Shown: positions 6,714 through 15,230, counted from the first letter of the stretch. The stretch: DNA of 64,000 bases from Pseudoalteromonas amylolytica (GCF_001854605.1 NZ_MKJU01000007.1:1-64000), one strand, 5' to 3'. The notes: generated by a model not told the origin, from the sequence alone. Numbers and translations: made by a program.

Positions 6714-9419
6714 TTAACAGTAACTCGCTAGACATATCGCGAGCTTATCTCTCTCTAATGGTTTTGCGAGGTGCCGATTAAAGCCAATCGCGATCGCATG
6801 TGCTTTGTCTTCAGGCATTACATCAGCAGTGAGCGCTACAATTGGCAGTTCATCAACCCCTTTAAATTGACGTATCGCTGCTGTGGCTTGATAGCCATCC
6901 ATAATTGGCATTTGGCAGTCCATGAGCACAACATCATAGTGTTCACTTTTCACCGCTTCAATGGCTTGTTGTCCATTACTGACCACAGTATGTTGTATAT
7001 CAAACGATGACAGCATGGCTTTTATAACAAGTTGATTAACCGGATTATCTTCTGCAACAAGCACATGTAAGCAGTGAATTTGTGACGTATCTACCTGCTC
7101 AATTTGTTGGCTTTGAGCACTGGCATTTCGCAAGCTGATAGCTAGGGTAAAGGTACTGCCTTGAGCAACTTCGCTTTGTAGGCTGAGTGTCCCCCCCATG
7201 AGCTCAGAGAGTTCTTTCGCAATCGCCAGCCCTAACCCTGTGCCGCCATATCTGCGCGAAGTTGAATTATCAGCTTGGCTGAACGCACTAAAAATGGTTT
7301 TTTGCTTTTCTGATTCTATACCAATGCCGGTATCAGTTACCGAAAAAGCTAAATCAACCTGCTTTGTACCATATTGCGCTTCTACTTCGAAAATAACACT
7401 GCCACGTTGCGTAAATTTAATGGCATTGCTACATAGGTTGATCAGTATTTGCTCCAACCGCATTTCATCGCCTAGTACCCAAGTGGATCCTGGCAGGTTA
7501 TGTACCACTTGCCAAACAATATTTTTGTTTTGTGCACTGGAGGCAAACATGGTGTCGATGCGAGATAGAAGCGCTTGTAAATCAAATGGGTGTTCGTCTA
7601 TCTGTAGACGATTTGACTCAATTTTAGCGATGTCTAAAATATCATTAACTAGGTTAAGTAAGGTCTTCGATGCGGAGCCGATTTTCTTAATATAATCTCT
7701 TAACTCACGGTTGTTATGTGAGCTGCTGGCCAAAGACGCGAAGCCAATCACGGCATTGAGAGGAGTGCGAATTTCATGACTCATGTTGGCTAAGAAGCGG
7801 CTTTTTGCATGGTTGGCGCGGTCGGATTGCTGTTTGGCTTTAGCCAAAGAGCGCGTTCGCTGCTCCACTAACGCATTTAACGCATGATGTTGATAATTAA
7901 ATAGCAGCAAGATGTACACGATTAGCGCTGTGATACTCAGCTGCAGGATAAGTAACATGAGCGTCAGTTGTTGATTGAGCCTTGAAGCGTATTCTTCTTT
8001 TATAGATAACTCCATGCGCCATTTCTGCCCTGCAACAAACAAAGTAACCACTTTTTTATTTTGTTCGTCAATAAGCTGTTCGGGGCCAAAGTTTTTGTAA
8101 AATACGCCATTGTTGCTGACATCATAAAAAGCGACATTGAAAAGCTGCGCTTGCGCTTGCTTTAAGGCTTCAGCCAGTAGGGTTTCAACCTGTACAACTG
8201 CAGTAGCATAGCCTTTTATTGATTGACCTGCTGCTTGCGGTGCTGTGGTAAACACGGGGGAAAACAATAAGTAGGATGGTGCTGGACGGCTATCTTGCAC
8301 TAAATAAATAATATCACTCGCCTGGGGTTCGGTTGTGTTGCTGGCATTGATGATAGCTTGGCGTCTACTCTCTTTTGAAAATACGTTGAAACCTAGTGCA
8401 CCTGAGTTGCCGTTTAGTGGCACGATATATTTAACAATCACAAGGGGGTCATTTGGTACTAAAGGCTCCCCCTTAATTACTACTTCATCACCGTATAAGT
8501 CGGCGAGTTCTTCGTTGAGTTGGCTTCTATATTCTTGGGAGATTTGTTCGTTCCATGAGAGTGCTCGCAAAAAGGTGTATTGACTTTTTAAATGGCGGGC
8601 AGTGTCCTCAAATTCATGTAGCGTGAAATTTTGTTTTGCTTGTAACTGATTAGCAAGCGACTGAATAGCTAGCATACTTTGGTTTATGTAGCGATAAACA
8701 ATATTCTCAATGATTTGAACTTCACGCTTGGCATTCAGGTTGGCGCTTTTGACATTGCCTTGGTTATATAAAAAGGTGGTAAGGGCAACTGATAGGCACA
8801 ATACAACGCATGCGCTAAATGTGCTGGCGACGTTATTGAGTTTCTCTGAGCTGGCAAACCAAGGTTGTAACAGGATTAGTAGTGCGGGCGTCGCAATGAG
8901 CACTCCCAAAGAGTCACCTAGCCACCATGCGAGCATGTTATTCCAATGGTTGGCAAAGCTGTATTCTGGGTGATAGAAGCTGAGCGCAAATACGCCAATG
9001 TTCGCAGAAATTAAGTTGATTGCGATGCCAGTTAAGCCAATAAAATAAGCTATATGTAAACGGCTTTTAAGATGTAGAGGGTGACCAAGCCACGCTCTGA
9101 GCAAGTAGCCTCCGATCAGCGCTTGTAAAATGGCGCCAAATGCGATGATGCCAACTTCCACAACGTTTGAAACAGAGGCGGCGGCAAAACTCCAACCGTG
9201 TGCGGTTGTCCAATTAAATGTGGCCGACGCTACACCAAGGCCTGGTATAAAACGCCACCCCCAAATGAACATACCGACGAGACCAACTCCGGCAGGCAAC
9301 CAAATTGGGAGTACCTGATCCTGAAAAGCGAACGCAGTAAGCAGTTTTCCCAATGCCAAATAGCTGATGGATAATAGAATGTAACTGAGCTGGCTTTGCC
9401 ACGCATGCTTGAAGTTCAT
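6714..9419 (-). CDS. MASE1-CHASE hybrid sensor histidine kinase
   Basis: A 901-residue inner-membrane hybrid kinase. Residues 1-215 form a MASE1-like multi-pass sensor (LPIWLPAGVGL, WWLGDSLGVL). Residues 230-480 are a CHASE-type periplasmic sensor containing FLRALSWNEQI. A membrane segment follows at 485-507. HisKA has His548 in NMSHEIRTPLN; HATPase shows NLCSNAIKFT, DTGIGI and GGTGLGLAIAK. A C-terminal receiver (785-901) has the phosphoacceptor Asp834 in LMDCQMPIMDGY. There is no HPt domain and no adjacent response regulator, so it may signal through an HPt protein elsewhere. It heads the operon with the hydrolase and DUF482 genes. Confidence 0.95.
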   Translation of the reverse strand: MNFKHAWQSQLSYILLSISYLALGKLLTAFAFQDQVLPIWLPAGVGLVGMFIWGWRFIPGLGVASATFNWTTAHGWSFAAASVSNVVEVGIIAFGAILQALIGGYLLRAWLGHPLHLKSRLHIAYFIGLTGIAINLISANIGVFALSFYHPEYSFANHWNNMLAWWLGDSLGVLIATPALLILLQPWFASSEKLNNVASTFSACVVLCLSVALTTFLYNQGNVKSANLNAKREVQIIENIVYRYINQSMLAIQSLANQLQAKQNFTLHEFEDTARHLKSQYTFLRALSWNEQISQEYRSQLNEELADLYGDEVVIKGEPLVPNDPLVIVKYIVPLNGNSGALGFNVFSKESRRQAIINASNTTEPQASDIIYLVQDSRPAPSYLLFSPVFTTAPQAAGQSIKGYATAVVQVETLLAEALKQAQAQLFNVAFYDVSNNGVFYKNFGPEQLIDEQNKKVVTLFVAGQKWRMELSIKEEYASRLNQQLTLMLLILQLSITALIVYILLLFNYQHHALNALVEQRTRSLAKAKQQSDRANHAKSRFLANMSHEIRTPLNAVIGFASLASSSHNNRELRDYIKKIGSASKTLLNLVNDILDIAKIESNRLQIDEHPFDLQALLSRIDTMFASSAQNKNIVWQVVHNLPGSTWVLGDEMRLEQILINLCSNAIKFTQRGSVIFEVEAQYGTKQVDLAFSVTDTGIGIESEKQKTIFSAFSQADNSTSRRYGGTGLGLAIAKELSELMGGTLSLQSEVAQGSTFTLAISLRNASAQSQQIEQVDTSQIHCLHVLVAEDNPVNQLVIKAMLSSFDIQHTVVSNGQQAIEAVKSEHYDVVLMDCQMPIMDGYQATAAIRQFKGVDELPIVALTADVMPEDKAHAIAIGFNRHLAKPLERDKLAICLASYC

Positions 9420-9630
9420 AGTTATTAGGTAGTTTTTTGTTATTGCGAGTAATTATAGCTTGCTTAGACTAACTACATTGATAATGTTATGCATATTCTC
9501 AGGTACAGTATAATCAGCAAGTTATTTCATAAGGTGTTGTTGTAACTATATGAACTAATTTGAATTAGAAATGGCAATAAGTAAAGGGGAAGATGTATGA
9601 GAGTCGAGAAAACGAATATATAGAGCGCAT

Positions 9631-9656
9631 AAAAAAACCGCTCTTAAAGCGGTTTT
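9631..9656 (-). terminator. Terminator of the tRNA-Ser pair
   Basis: On the minus strand, AACCGCTTT ... AGAGCGGTT forms a stem followed by seven T residues. It begins a few bases past the 3' end of the tRNA-Ser(GCU) gene and ends the tRNA transcript. Confidence 0.85.
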
Positions 9657-9664
9657 CAAAGCAA

Positions 9665-9757
9665 TGGCGGAGAAGGAGGGATTCGAACCCTCGATAGGGC
9701 TACAAACCCTATACTCCCTTAGCAGGGGAGCGCCTTCAGCCACTCGGCCACCTCTCC
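9665..9757 (-). tRNA. tRNA-Ser(GCU)
   Basis: A 93-base class II tRNA with encoded CCA. The acceptor GGAGAGG pairs with the 3' CCTTCTCC side. The D-arm is TGGCCGAGTGGCTGAAGGC, and the anticodon loop within CTCCCCTGCTAAGGGAG gives anticodon GCU, reading AGC and AGU. A long variable arm (GTATAGGGTTTGTAGCCCTAT) confirms serine, and GGTTCGAATCC is the T-arm. It sits 19 bases from the second tRNA-Ser. Confidence 0.97.
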
Positions 9758-9776
9758 GACGCAAAACTGTAAAATA

Positions 9777-9867
9777 TGGCGGAGAGATAGGGATTTGAAC
9801 CCTAGATACGCTATTAACGTATGCCGGTTTTCAAGACCGGTGCTTTCAACCACTCAGCCATCTCTCC
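9777..9867 (-). tRNA. tRNA-Ser(UGA)
   Basis: A 91-base class II tRNA with encoded CCA. The acceptor is GGAGAGA, the D-arm TGGCTGAGTGG. The anticodon stem-loop CCGGTCTTGAAAACCGG gives UGA, reading UCN codons. The variable arm CATACGTTAATAGCGTAT is long, as expected for serine, and the T-arm is GGGTTCAAATCCC. It precedes the GCU gene on the same strand, so the two are probably co-transcribed. Confidence 0.97.
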
Positions 9868-10021
9868 ATGGGCCAAGATAATACTTAGCGAATTTGCTGC
9901 TGTAAACCACTTTTAAACTGTTTGCTTAAAATTTACACTAAATTTGCTTAATTTATTATTCAATGGTTAAAAATGAAGTAAATTGAGGAGGTTGATAGCG
10001 GAAAGTTATAGGAAAAAGCCG

Positions 10022-10050
10022 AAGTGTCACAGGTTGGGGGTGTGACACTT
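10022..10050 (-). terminator. Perfect hairpin after the 47-residue small gene
   Basis: Arms AAGTGTCACA (10022-10031) and TGTGACACTT (10041-10050) pair perfectly over 10 bp with a 9-base loop. It starts 11 bases past the stop codon at 10061 of the minus-strand small gene. There is no long T run on the minus strand, so termination would be weak or Rho-assisted; an operator role is possible. Confidence 0.5.
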
Positions 10051-10060
10051 AAGCTAAAAT

Positions 10061-10204
10061 TTACTTATAGAGCGTTACATGGCTTAACGCGAGCAATTTA
10101 CCAAGTCGATTAAAAAACGACATCCATTCGAAAGCAACTTTTGTTGGTACGGTATTAACGGTGTTCGCTTGCGTGTTGCTGCACGCTGCAGCTGAATTAA
10201 GCAT
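10061..10204 (-). CDS. Unrecognised 47-residue protein
   Basis: ATG at 10204 is preceded by CAGGAG at ideal spacing, and the frame runs 47 codons to TAA. The product starts MLNSAAACSNTQANTVNTV and continues with FEWMSFFNRLGKLLALSHV, a probable amphipathic helix with aromatic and basic residues. It has one cysteine, no signal peptide and no clear membrane segment. Ten-bp inverted arms follow the stop (10022-10050), and an 8-bp inverted repeat lies upstream (10246-10268). The ribosome site, hairpin and otherwise empty intergenic setting argue for a real gene. I do not recognise the family and cannot assign a function. Confidence 0.6.
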   Translation of the reverse strand: MLNSAAACSNTQANTVNTVPTKVAFEWMSFFNRLGKLLALSHVTLYK

Positions 10205-10493
10205 GTTAGCTCCTGTGTATATAAGTTTGACTGAAAACAAGGCTATTTTGCGCTCAAAATGCGCAAAAATAAAACGATAAAAATTGTGCCTTTCGGATAG
10301 AAATAACTAATGCATTTTGTTTTTTTATGTTTGAATATCAGGGCTGTTTTGTCATCTCATTCACTAATTTAAATTGGGTTTAAATATTGTTTTTTATTTA
10401 TTTTCAATTCTTTATTTTGTTTTGTGTGTTTTTTCTTGGGGTGTGTATTGCATACTTATTCAAGTTAATTAATTTTATTTTAAAGGTATCTCT
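10205..10493. promoter_or_regulatory. AT-rich divergent intergenic region with a GCGC inverted repeat
   Basis: This spacer between the small gene and the lipid kinase gene is strongly AT-rich at 10370-10490. The clearest structure is TTTTGCGC (10246-10253), a 7-base spacer, then GCGCAAAA (10261-10268), which could be an operator for the small gene. No further coding frame with a ribosome site was seen. Confidence 0.4.
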
Positions 10494-11333
10494 ATGTTGG
10501 TTGTAGTTAAACCAAGTGGTGCAAATAGCGTACAGTCACATGTCGCATGGCTAAAAAGGCGAATAATTCAAGAAAAAATAGCATGTGAGTGGTTTTATAC
10601 GCTTGGAGAGTATCAACAAGATGTACTAAAGCTCCGTGAGCTTGCACAAGCGCACCGATTATTAGTCGTGATAGGTGGAGATGGCACAATTAATGTGGCT
10701 GTGAACGCCATTATCGGGTTGAATTGTCAGTTGGCTATTTTACCAGCAGGTACAGGCAATGACTTTGCTCGTCAATTTAATCGTTCACTTAGTCAGTGGC
10801 GTAATACCGTTTTTGGCGAAAATACCATTGAAGTTGATGTAGGGTGTGTTAACGGCCGCTATTTTTTAAATGTGATGGGGCTTGGTTATAATGCCCATGT
10901 GGTCAGAGGCATTGATAGCCACAAACAAAAACATAGGTTCAGTTATGTGTGGGCAGGTTTAAAAGCATTCTTTTCCTATCGCGCCATTCGCGTAAACTCG
11001 CCCATTTTTGATGCAGAGCAAACCATGATGATGTTGCTTTTCGCAAATGGTCAGTATTTTGCTGCCGGTATTCAATGTGCGCCAAGTGCAAAACCAAATA
11101 ATGGCTTTTTGACTTGTATACAGTTTTCAGCAACAACAAGACTCGCAAGCTTGTGTACAATGTTTGCCATGCTGTTCGCAAAGCATGAAAAGCAGGCTAA
11201 TGTGCACACTGTTACGATACAGCAATTTGAGATCACTACGCCAGATCTAGCAATTGAAGCAGATGGAGAGATGGTCGGGGTCACGCCTGCACAGGTGAGT
11301 ATTCACCCAAAAGCGGTTGCATTGCGGCTATAA
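10494..11333 (+). CDS. Diacylglycerol kinase-family lipid kinase
   Basis: A 279-residue cytosolic or membrane-associated kinase of the DAGK_cat/YegS type, which phosphorylates a lipid with a free hydroxyl such as diacylglycerol. Motifs: an N-terminal VVVKPSGAN in place of the usual NP-x-SG, the catalytic loop VIGGDGTINVAVNA near residue 62, LPAGTGNDFARQ near 92, and the C-terminal IEADGEMVG strand. Its length is typical of the family. AAAGG precedes the ATG. The exact substrate cannot be told from sequence. It stands alone, facing away from the small gene. Confidence 0.88.
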   Translation: MLVVVKPSGANSVQSHVAWLKRRIIQEKIACEWFYTLGEYQQDVLKLRELAQAHRLLVVIGGDGTINVAVNAIIGLNCQLAILPAGTGNDFARQFNRSLSQWRNTVFGENTIEVDVGCVNGRYFLNVMGLGYNAHVVRGIDSHKQKHRFSYVWAGLKAFFSYRAIRVNSPIFDAEQTMMMLLFANGQYFAAGIQCAPSAKPNNGFLTCIQFSATTRLASLCTMFAMLFAKHEKQANVHTVTIQQFEITTPDLAIEADGEMVGVTPAQVSIHPKAVALRL

Positions 11334-11335
11334 AA

Positions 11336-11357
11336 AATGCCACACAGTGGTGGCATT
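11336..11357 (-). terminator. Terminator between convergent lipid kinase and EamA genes
   Basis: Arms AATGCCAC (11336-11343) and GTGGCATT (11350-11357) enclose a 6-base loop. Read on the minus strand the hairpin is followed by a run of T, so it mainly terminates the EamA gene. Confidence 0.75.
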
Positions 11358-11366
11358 GCGACGAAG

Positions 11367-12278
11367 TTAGCTGCTTACTGGGGAAGGAGCTAACCATGCT
11401 CTAAGTTTGTCAAAGGGGGTAAGCACGATGGCATTCCCCAGTAGCACGAGTAAGAAGCCAATAAAAGTGTTTTCTTGCCACACAAAACCTTCAAAATATG
11501 TACTTAGCATTACTGCGACTAAAGGAAAAAGCACAATCACGTAGCTGGCGCGTTCAGGACCTATGCTTTTCAACAGTGAAAAATAGCTGGCGAAAGCGAT
11601 CACTGTGCCAAAAATAGCCAGGTAGAATAGTGACGCCCAATACTGCCAGTTTGCTTGAATGACTAATGAGTGACCCGAAAATTGCGTGTATGTCAGCAAT
11701 AAAACCGCGCTGTATAGCATGCCCCACGCATTACCCTGCAATACTCCGACTTGCTGATTTGAGTTGCGTACACTCACCATATTACCAAAAGATGCTATGA
11801 GCGTACCTAATAGTGCGAGTGCTAATCCACCGATAGCACTGTTGTTGATGTCGAAATGTCTCAAGTCCTGCCAAAACAAGGCGACTATGCCAAGCAAACC
11901 AAGTCCCGCTCCAAAGTAAATACGCTTGGCGATTGGCTTAGAGAAAAATACTCTAGTGTTCACTATGTTTATGATCAGCAATAAAGAAAAAGCGATGGAT
12001 GCCATAGCTGAATTTAGACTGTTTTGAGCCCAATAAAGAAAGAGATAGTTGGCACCAAAGTTACATATCGCGAGTAAAATAAAGAAGCCATGGTCCTTGA
12101 TTGAGTATCGCATGGGTAGTTTTTTCATTAAAACATAAAGCCACATACACCCAGCCGCCAACGAGAACCTCAAACAAAGAGACACAACTTCGTTGACTTC
12201 ACCTAATTGAAATTCGATGGCCAGCCAAGTGGATCCCCAAATTAATACTGTGATCAAATACAGTAGCATATCCTTCAT
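11367..12278 (-). CDS. EamA/DMT-family transporter
   Basis: A 303-residue inner-membrane protein with about ten membrane segments in two EamA repeats. The first repeat begins LLYLITVLIWGSTWLAIEFQLG and the second covers about residues 150-290 with AIFGTVIAFASYFSLLKSIGP and LFPLVAVMLSTYFEGF. These are the hallmark stretches of the drug/metabolite transporter superfamily, which exports metabolites or amino acids. It is transcribed away from a MocR-type regulator gene, which probably controls it. The substrate is unknown; an amino acid or amine is a reasonable guess from the aminotransferase-fold regulator. Confidence 0.9.
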   Translation of the reverse strand: MKDMLLYLITVLIWGSTWLAIEFQLGEVNEVVSLCLRFSLAAGCMWLYVLMKKLPMRYSIKDHGFFILLAICNFGANYLFLYWAQNSLNSAMASIAFSLLLIINIVNTRVFFSKPIAKRIYFGAGLGLLGIVALFWQDLRHFDINNSAIGGLALALLGTLIASFGNMVSVRNSNQQVGVLQGNAWGMLYSAVLLLTYTQFSGHSLVIQANWQYWASLFYLAIFGTVIAFASYFSLLKSIGPERASYVIVLFPLVAVMLSTYFEGFVWQENTFIGFLLVLLGNAIVLTPFDKLRAWLAPSPVSS

Positions 12279-12296
12279 AACTATTACCTTGAAGTT

Positions 12297-12314
12297 TGTA
12301 AGTGTAAACTTACA
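12297..12314. promoter_or_regulatory. Candidate operator between EamA and MocR genes
   Basis: TGTAAGT (12297-12303) and ACTTACA (12308-12314) form a perfect 7-bp dyad with a 4-base spacer, 18 bases upstream of the EamA start. A second AT-rich dyad-like stretch, GTATAT ... ATATAC, lies at 12350-12373, nearer the MocR gene. Both are plausible GntR/MocR binding sites; this is inference from position and symmetry. Confidence 0.45.
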
Positions 12315-12412
12315 TTTGTGGAAGGGTTGGAATAATGCTCATTGTAGGGGTATATTGTGTATATACCATATACAGAAAATGACAAATACAACCTATACAG
12401 ATTGAGGGCGTG

Positions 12413-13855
12413 ATGAGTTTCGTCGTATCCAAACAGCAAAGTGCCTATTTATACCAACAGGTCGTTCATTTAATCTCGCAAATGGCAGAGCAAGGCGTGC
12501 TGCGACCCGGAGAAAAGTTACCCTCGTTGAGAGTAATGGCGCAAAAGTTGGCTGTCAGTATTCCTACCGTTAAGCAGGCTTATCAAGCGTTAGAAGCACA
12601 AGGGAAAGTAGTAGCGAAAGAGAAATCCGGCTACTTTTTACAGGCGGCTCAGGTATCTCATGCCATGCCCAAACGCTCTCGGTTGTCCACCCAACCTATT
12701 GTTGTGAATAAGCAGTGCTTGATAGAGCAGGTTTATCAAGCGATTCACCAGCCACATGTGGTACCACTTGGTATTGCTAACCCAGTAGCAGTGGCAAGTA
12801 CAGATAAAGCTTTGGCAAAACTGATGCGCAGGGCAATGAACATGGCAGGGCAGGCCATGATTAACTATGGTGCAATTGATGGCCTACCTGAACTCAAGCG
12901 ACAAATTGTTAAACGTTATTTAGATATGGGGCTTGTAGTGAGCCCAGAGGAAATTGTGATCACCAACGGGGCACAGGAAGCACTGGCAATAGCACTACAA
13001 TGTGTGACCAATGCCGGTGATGTGGTGGCGATTGAATCTCCCAGTTACTTTGGGGTCGTGGAATTGATAGAAAGCCTGGGTTTGAAAGCTGTTGAAGTGC
13101 CGCTGTGTCCTGATGATGGGTTGTGGTTAGCGGATTTAGAGCGAGCCCTTAACAAGCGAAACATCAAAGCATGCATTTTCTCAACCAGTATCAATAACCC
13201 TCTAGGATCTTATATGCCAGATGAGCGGCGCGCGCAGCTTGTGAAGCTGCTTGAGCATCATCAAGTCACCTTGATAGAAGACGATGTGTATGGTGATTTA
13301 CACTTTACGCAGCAGCGTGGTAAACCAGCCCGTTACTTTTCCACAACGGGGAATGTCATCACTTGTTCGTCGTTCTCGAAAACTGCTGCACCCAGTTACC
13401 GAATCGGCTGGCTTATAGCGCCACAGGTTATAGGCCCCGCAAAGAGGTTGAAGCGTGCATTTAGCTGTTCATCATCATTAATGAACCAGTGGGTCTTGGC
13501 TGATTATTTGGCCTGTGGTGAATACGATCGTCATTTAAAGCTCTTGCGTAAGCGTTTGCTGGTGGCAAAAGAGCGTATGATGATGGCGCTGCGTCAGCAC
13601 CTTCCTGATTTTGTGCGCGTGAGTGAACCAAAAGGAGGGTGTGTTTTATGGTTAGATCTGGGTGCTCAATATGATGGTACCAAGTTATTTCATCTGGCTC
13701 TATCACATGGGATCAGTATTGCACCTGGAGCGCTATTCAGTGCCAGTGATAAGTACAGGAGTTGTATCCGTATTAGTTATGGTGTGCTATGGGATCAAAA
13801 AACAGAGCATGCCATTGCACAGCTTGGGCAACTAGTCACACAAGCAAAAAAATAG
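12413..13855 (+). CDS. MocR-type transcriptional regulator (GntR HTH plus aminotransferase fold)
   Basis: A 480-residue regulator with an N-terminal GntR winged helix (about 10-80, RPGEKLPSLRVMAQKL and VSIPTVKQAYQALEAQG) joined to a class I/II aminotransferase-like domain (about 110-475). The PLP-lysine motif is SSFSKTAAPSYRIGW, with NGAQEALAI and EDDVYGDLHF upstream. Such proteins use PLP as an effector sensor. ATG 12413 is favoured over the GTG at 12410 by the spacing from GAGGG. It is divergent from the EamA transporter gene, so it probably regulates that gene and itself in response to an amino compound. Confidence 0.93.
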   Translation: MSFVVSKQQSAYLYQQVVHLISQMAEQGVLRPGEKLPSLRVMAQKLAVSIPTVKQAYQALEAQGKVVAKEKSGYFLQAAQVSHAMPKRSRLSTQPIVVNKQCLIEQVYQAIHQPHVVPLGIANPVAVASTDKALAKLMRRAMNMAGQAMINYGAIDGLPELKRQIVKRYLDMGLVVSPEEIVITNGAQEALAIALQCVTNAGDVVAIESPSYFGVVELIESLGLKAVEVPLCPDDGLWLADLERALNKRNIKACIFSTSINNPLGSYMPDERRAQLVKLLEHHQVTLIEDDVYGDLHFTQQRGKPARYFSTTGNVITCSSFSKTAAPSYRIGWLIAPQVIGPAKRLKRAFSCSSSLMNQWVLADYLACGEYDRHLKLLRKRLLVAKERMMMALRQHLPDFVRVSEPKGGCVLWLDLGAQYDGTKLFHLALSHGISIAPGALFSASDKYRSCIRISYGVLWDQKTEHAIAQLGQLVTQAKK

Positions 13856-13894
13856 TCGACATAGGGCCGACTACTTAGGGAGAGAAATGTGTGG

Positions 13895-14692
13895 TTAGTG
13901 CTTTAAGGTAAATAGTTGATAACCTGATAAAGCAGGGACTTGTTCTTTTAACTGGTTTTCAGTCTGTGCTATCACCGCAAATTGGTCACACAATGCGTGG
14001 GCTTGTTGCTCAATGTTTCGAGCCTGTAGCTCAACTTTTTCCTCAATTTGCTGACCCATATTTTCCATGCGTTGTTCAAACTTCTCCATATCGCCGCCGG
14101 AGCTTACCATTTGTGAACCAACAGCCATCAGAATGCTGCCAATAGACTCCATCATGGCTCCTTCAATTGCAGACTCAATTCGCTCTTCAAACTGTTGTTC
14201 AAAGTTATTACCAAAATCATTGAAGGCTTGTTCACCCATGATAAACGCACCTTGTTGGTAAAAGGTATCACGTACTTCTACCCGTACCTCTTCTAGCAAA
14301 GTACTTAATGAGCCAAACTCTTGTAATTCGAATGCAGCAGCAACTTCATCTAAAGCAACACCAGCTACTTTAATACCATCTAAGGCGATATTGGCAACCT
14401 GAGGTAATTTGCCACGCAATTCGTCAGCATAATTCATCACCGTGCGCTGTTGATCATGATTGAGTGCTATTTGCTCACCGTTGATAAATATTGTGCCGCT
14501 CTCAGTGATGCGCAATTTACCTTGGTCATTGCTTTTGGTGATGAGTAACTCATCGGGCGTGATACGAACATCATTTTGAAAACTAACTTTGCAGTCGGCA
14601 GAGCTGAACTGCAGGTGTGAGCCGTCCACCTGCGAGTGTGCAAACGATGTGCTACTTACAGATAAAGCTGCTAACAAGACTAATTTTTTCAT
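13895..14692 (-). CDS. DUF2884 (YggN-like) periplasmic protein
   Basis: A 265-residue secreted protein with a signal peptide (KLVLLAALSVSSTSFA, cut near residue 18). The mature part begins with a Cys-containing SSADCKVSFQNDVRITPDELLI strand, characteristic of DUF2884, followed by a long helical region rich in Glu and Gln (EKFEQRMENMGQQIEEKVEL) that may form a coiled coil. The function of the family is not known. AAGGA precedes the ATG. The gene converges on the MocR gene, with a short TAGTCG/CGACTA hairpin between them. Confidence 0.85.
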   Translation of the reverse strand: MKKLVLLAALSVSSTSFAHSQVDGSHLQFSSADCKVSFQNDVRITPDELLITKSNDQGKLRITESGTIFINGEQIALNHDQQRTVMNYADELRGKLPQVANIALDGIKVAGVALDEVAAAFELQEFGSLSTLLEEVRVEVRDTFYQQGAFIMGEQAFNDFGNNFEQQFEERIESAIEGAMMESIGSILMAVGSQMVSSGGDMEKFEQRMENMGQQIEEKVELQARNIEQQAHALCDQFAVIAQTENQLKEQVPALSGYQLFTLKH

Positions 14693-14930
14693 GTGGAAAA
14701 TCCTTGCTTATGATAGATACGCCAATGGTTATTCAAATCTAATGCCAATAATTAAATGTCTTTAATATCAGGTGTTTGTTGTTTTTTGGCGTTTTTTTTG
14801 ATGTTAGCAAATTTTGCTTTTTGACCATAATTTAGCTTGTTTGACTAAAACTACAACAATGATTAAATATTTTTATTAAGACGATAAAAAACTCTCACTT
14901 CCAAGATTTGAGATTTCCAGCTAAATACTC

Positions 14931-14974
14931 ACTTAGGTGAAGGGATCACGATTGTGAGCGCACTTTCACCAAGT
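14931..14974 (+). other. Nested inverted repeats upstream of the PA3496-like gene
   Basis: The outer arms ACTTAGGTGAA (14931-14941) and TTCACCAAGT (14965-14974) pair with one bulge. Inside them is a TCAC-GATT-GTGA hairpin (14946-14957). The structure lies 30 bases before the start codon and could be a 5' leader fold or an operator. The rest of 14693-14930 is AT-rich with no coding frame that I can support. Confidence 0.35.
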
Positions 14975-15004
14975 AACTATTATTAACACTTATTGGAGTG
15001 GGTT

Positions 15005-15187
15005 GTGGGTAAGACATTTTCTTATGATGCGCTTGATGATGATTTTGTAGATGACGAGTACGAAAACCTCGGCCGTAATCAGCATGATAAGCAAAAGCGA
15101 AAGGTAAAGAAAAAGCTCGATGACTATCTTGAACAAAAGCGCTTGCGCAAAAATTTAGGTGAAGATGATTTCGATTATCTTGATTAA
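15005..15187 (+). CDS. PA3496-like small acidic/basic protein
   Basis: A 60-residue protein starting at GTG 15005, chosen because GGAG lies six bases before it. The N-terminal half is acidic (DALDDDFVDDEYENLG), the middle is very basic (KQKRKVKKKLDDYLEQKRLR), and the end is acidic again (GEDDFDYLD). This arrangement, with the R/K-x-x-LDDYLE-x-K-x-L core, resembles the PA3496 family, which databases label putative envelope integrity proteins. The function is not established. A terminator follows at once. Confidence 0.6.
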   Translation: MGKTFSYDALDDDFVDDEYENLGRNQHDKQKRKVKKKLDDYLEQKRLRKNLGEDDFDYLD

Positions 15188-15189
15188 TT

Positions 15190-15215
15190 AAAAAGGAGGC
15201 GTTGGCCTCCTTTTT
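15190..15215 (+). terminator. Strong bidirectional terminator
   Basis: AAAAAGGAGGC (15190-15200) pairs with GCCTCCTTTTT (15205-15215) around a 4-base loop. It lies between the convergent PA3496-like and glutathione peroxidase genes, with A and T runs on either side. Confidence 0.9.
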
Positions 15216-15230
15216 AATGCCACAAATAGG

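Noticed and set aside
9555..9764. Minus-strand frame overlapping the tRNA-Ser(GCU) gene
   Set aside because: It covers the whole tRNA and its terminator; the tRNA explains the sequence.
12884..12900. ACCTGAACT motif matching the MITE end
   Set aside because: It lies inside the MocR coding frame with no partner repeat, so it is a chance match.
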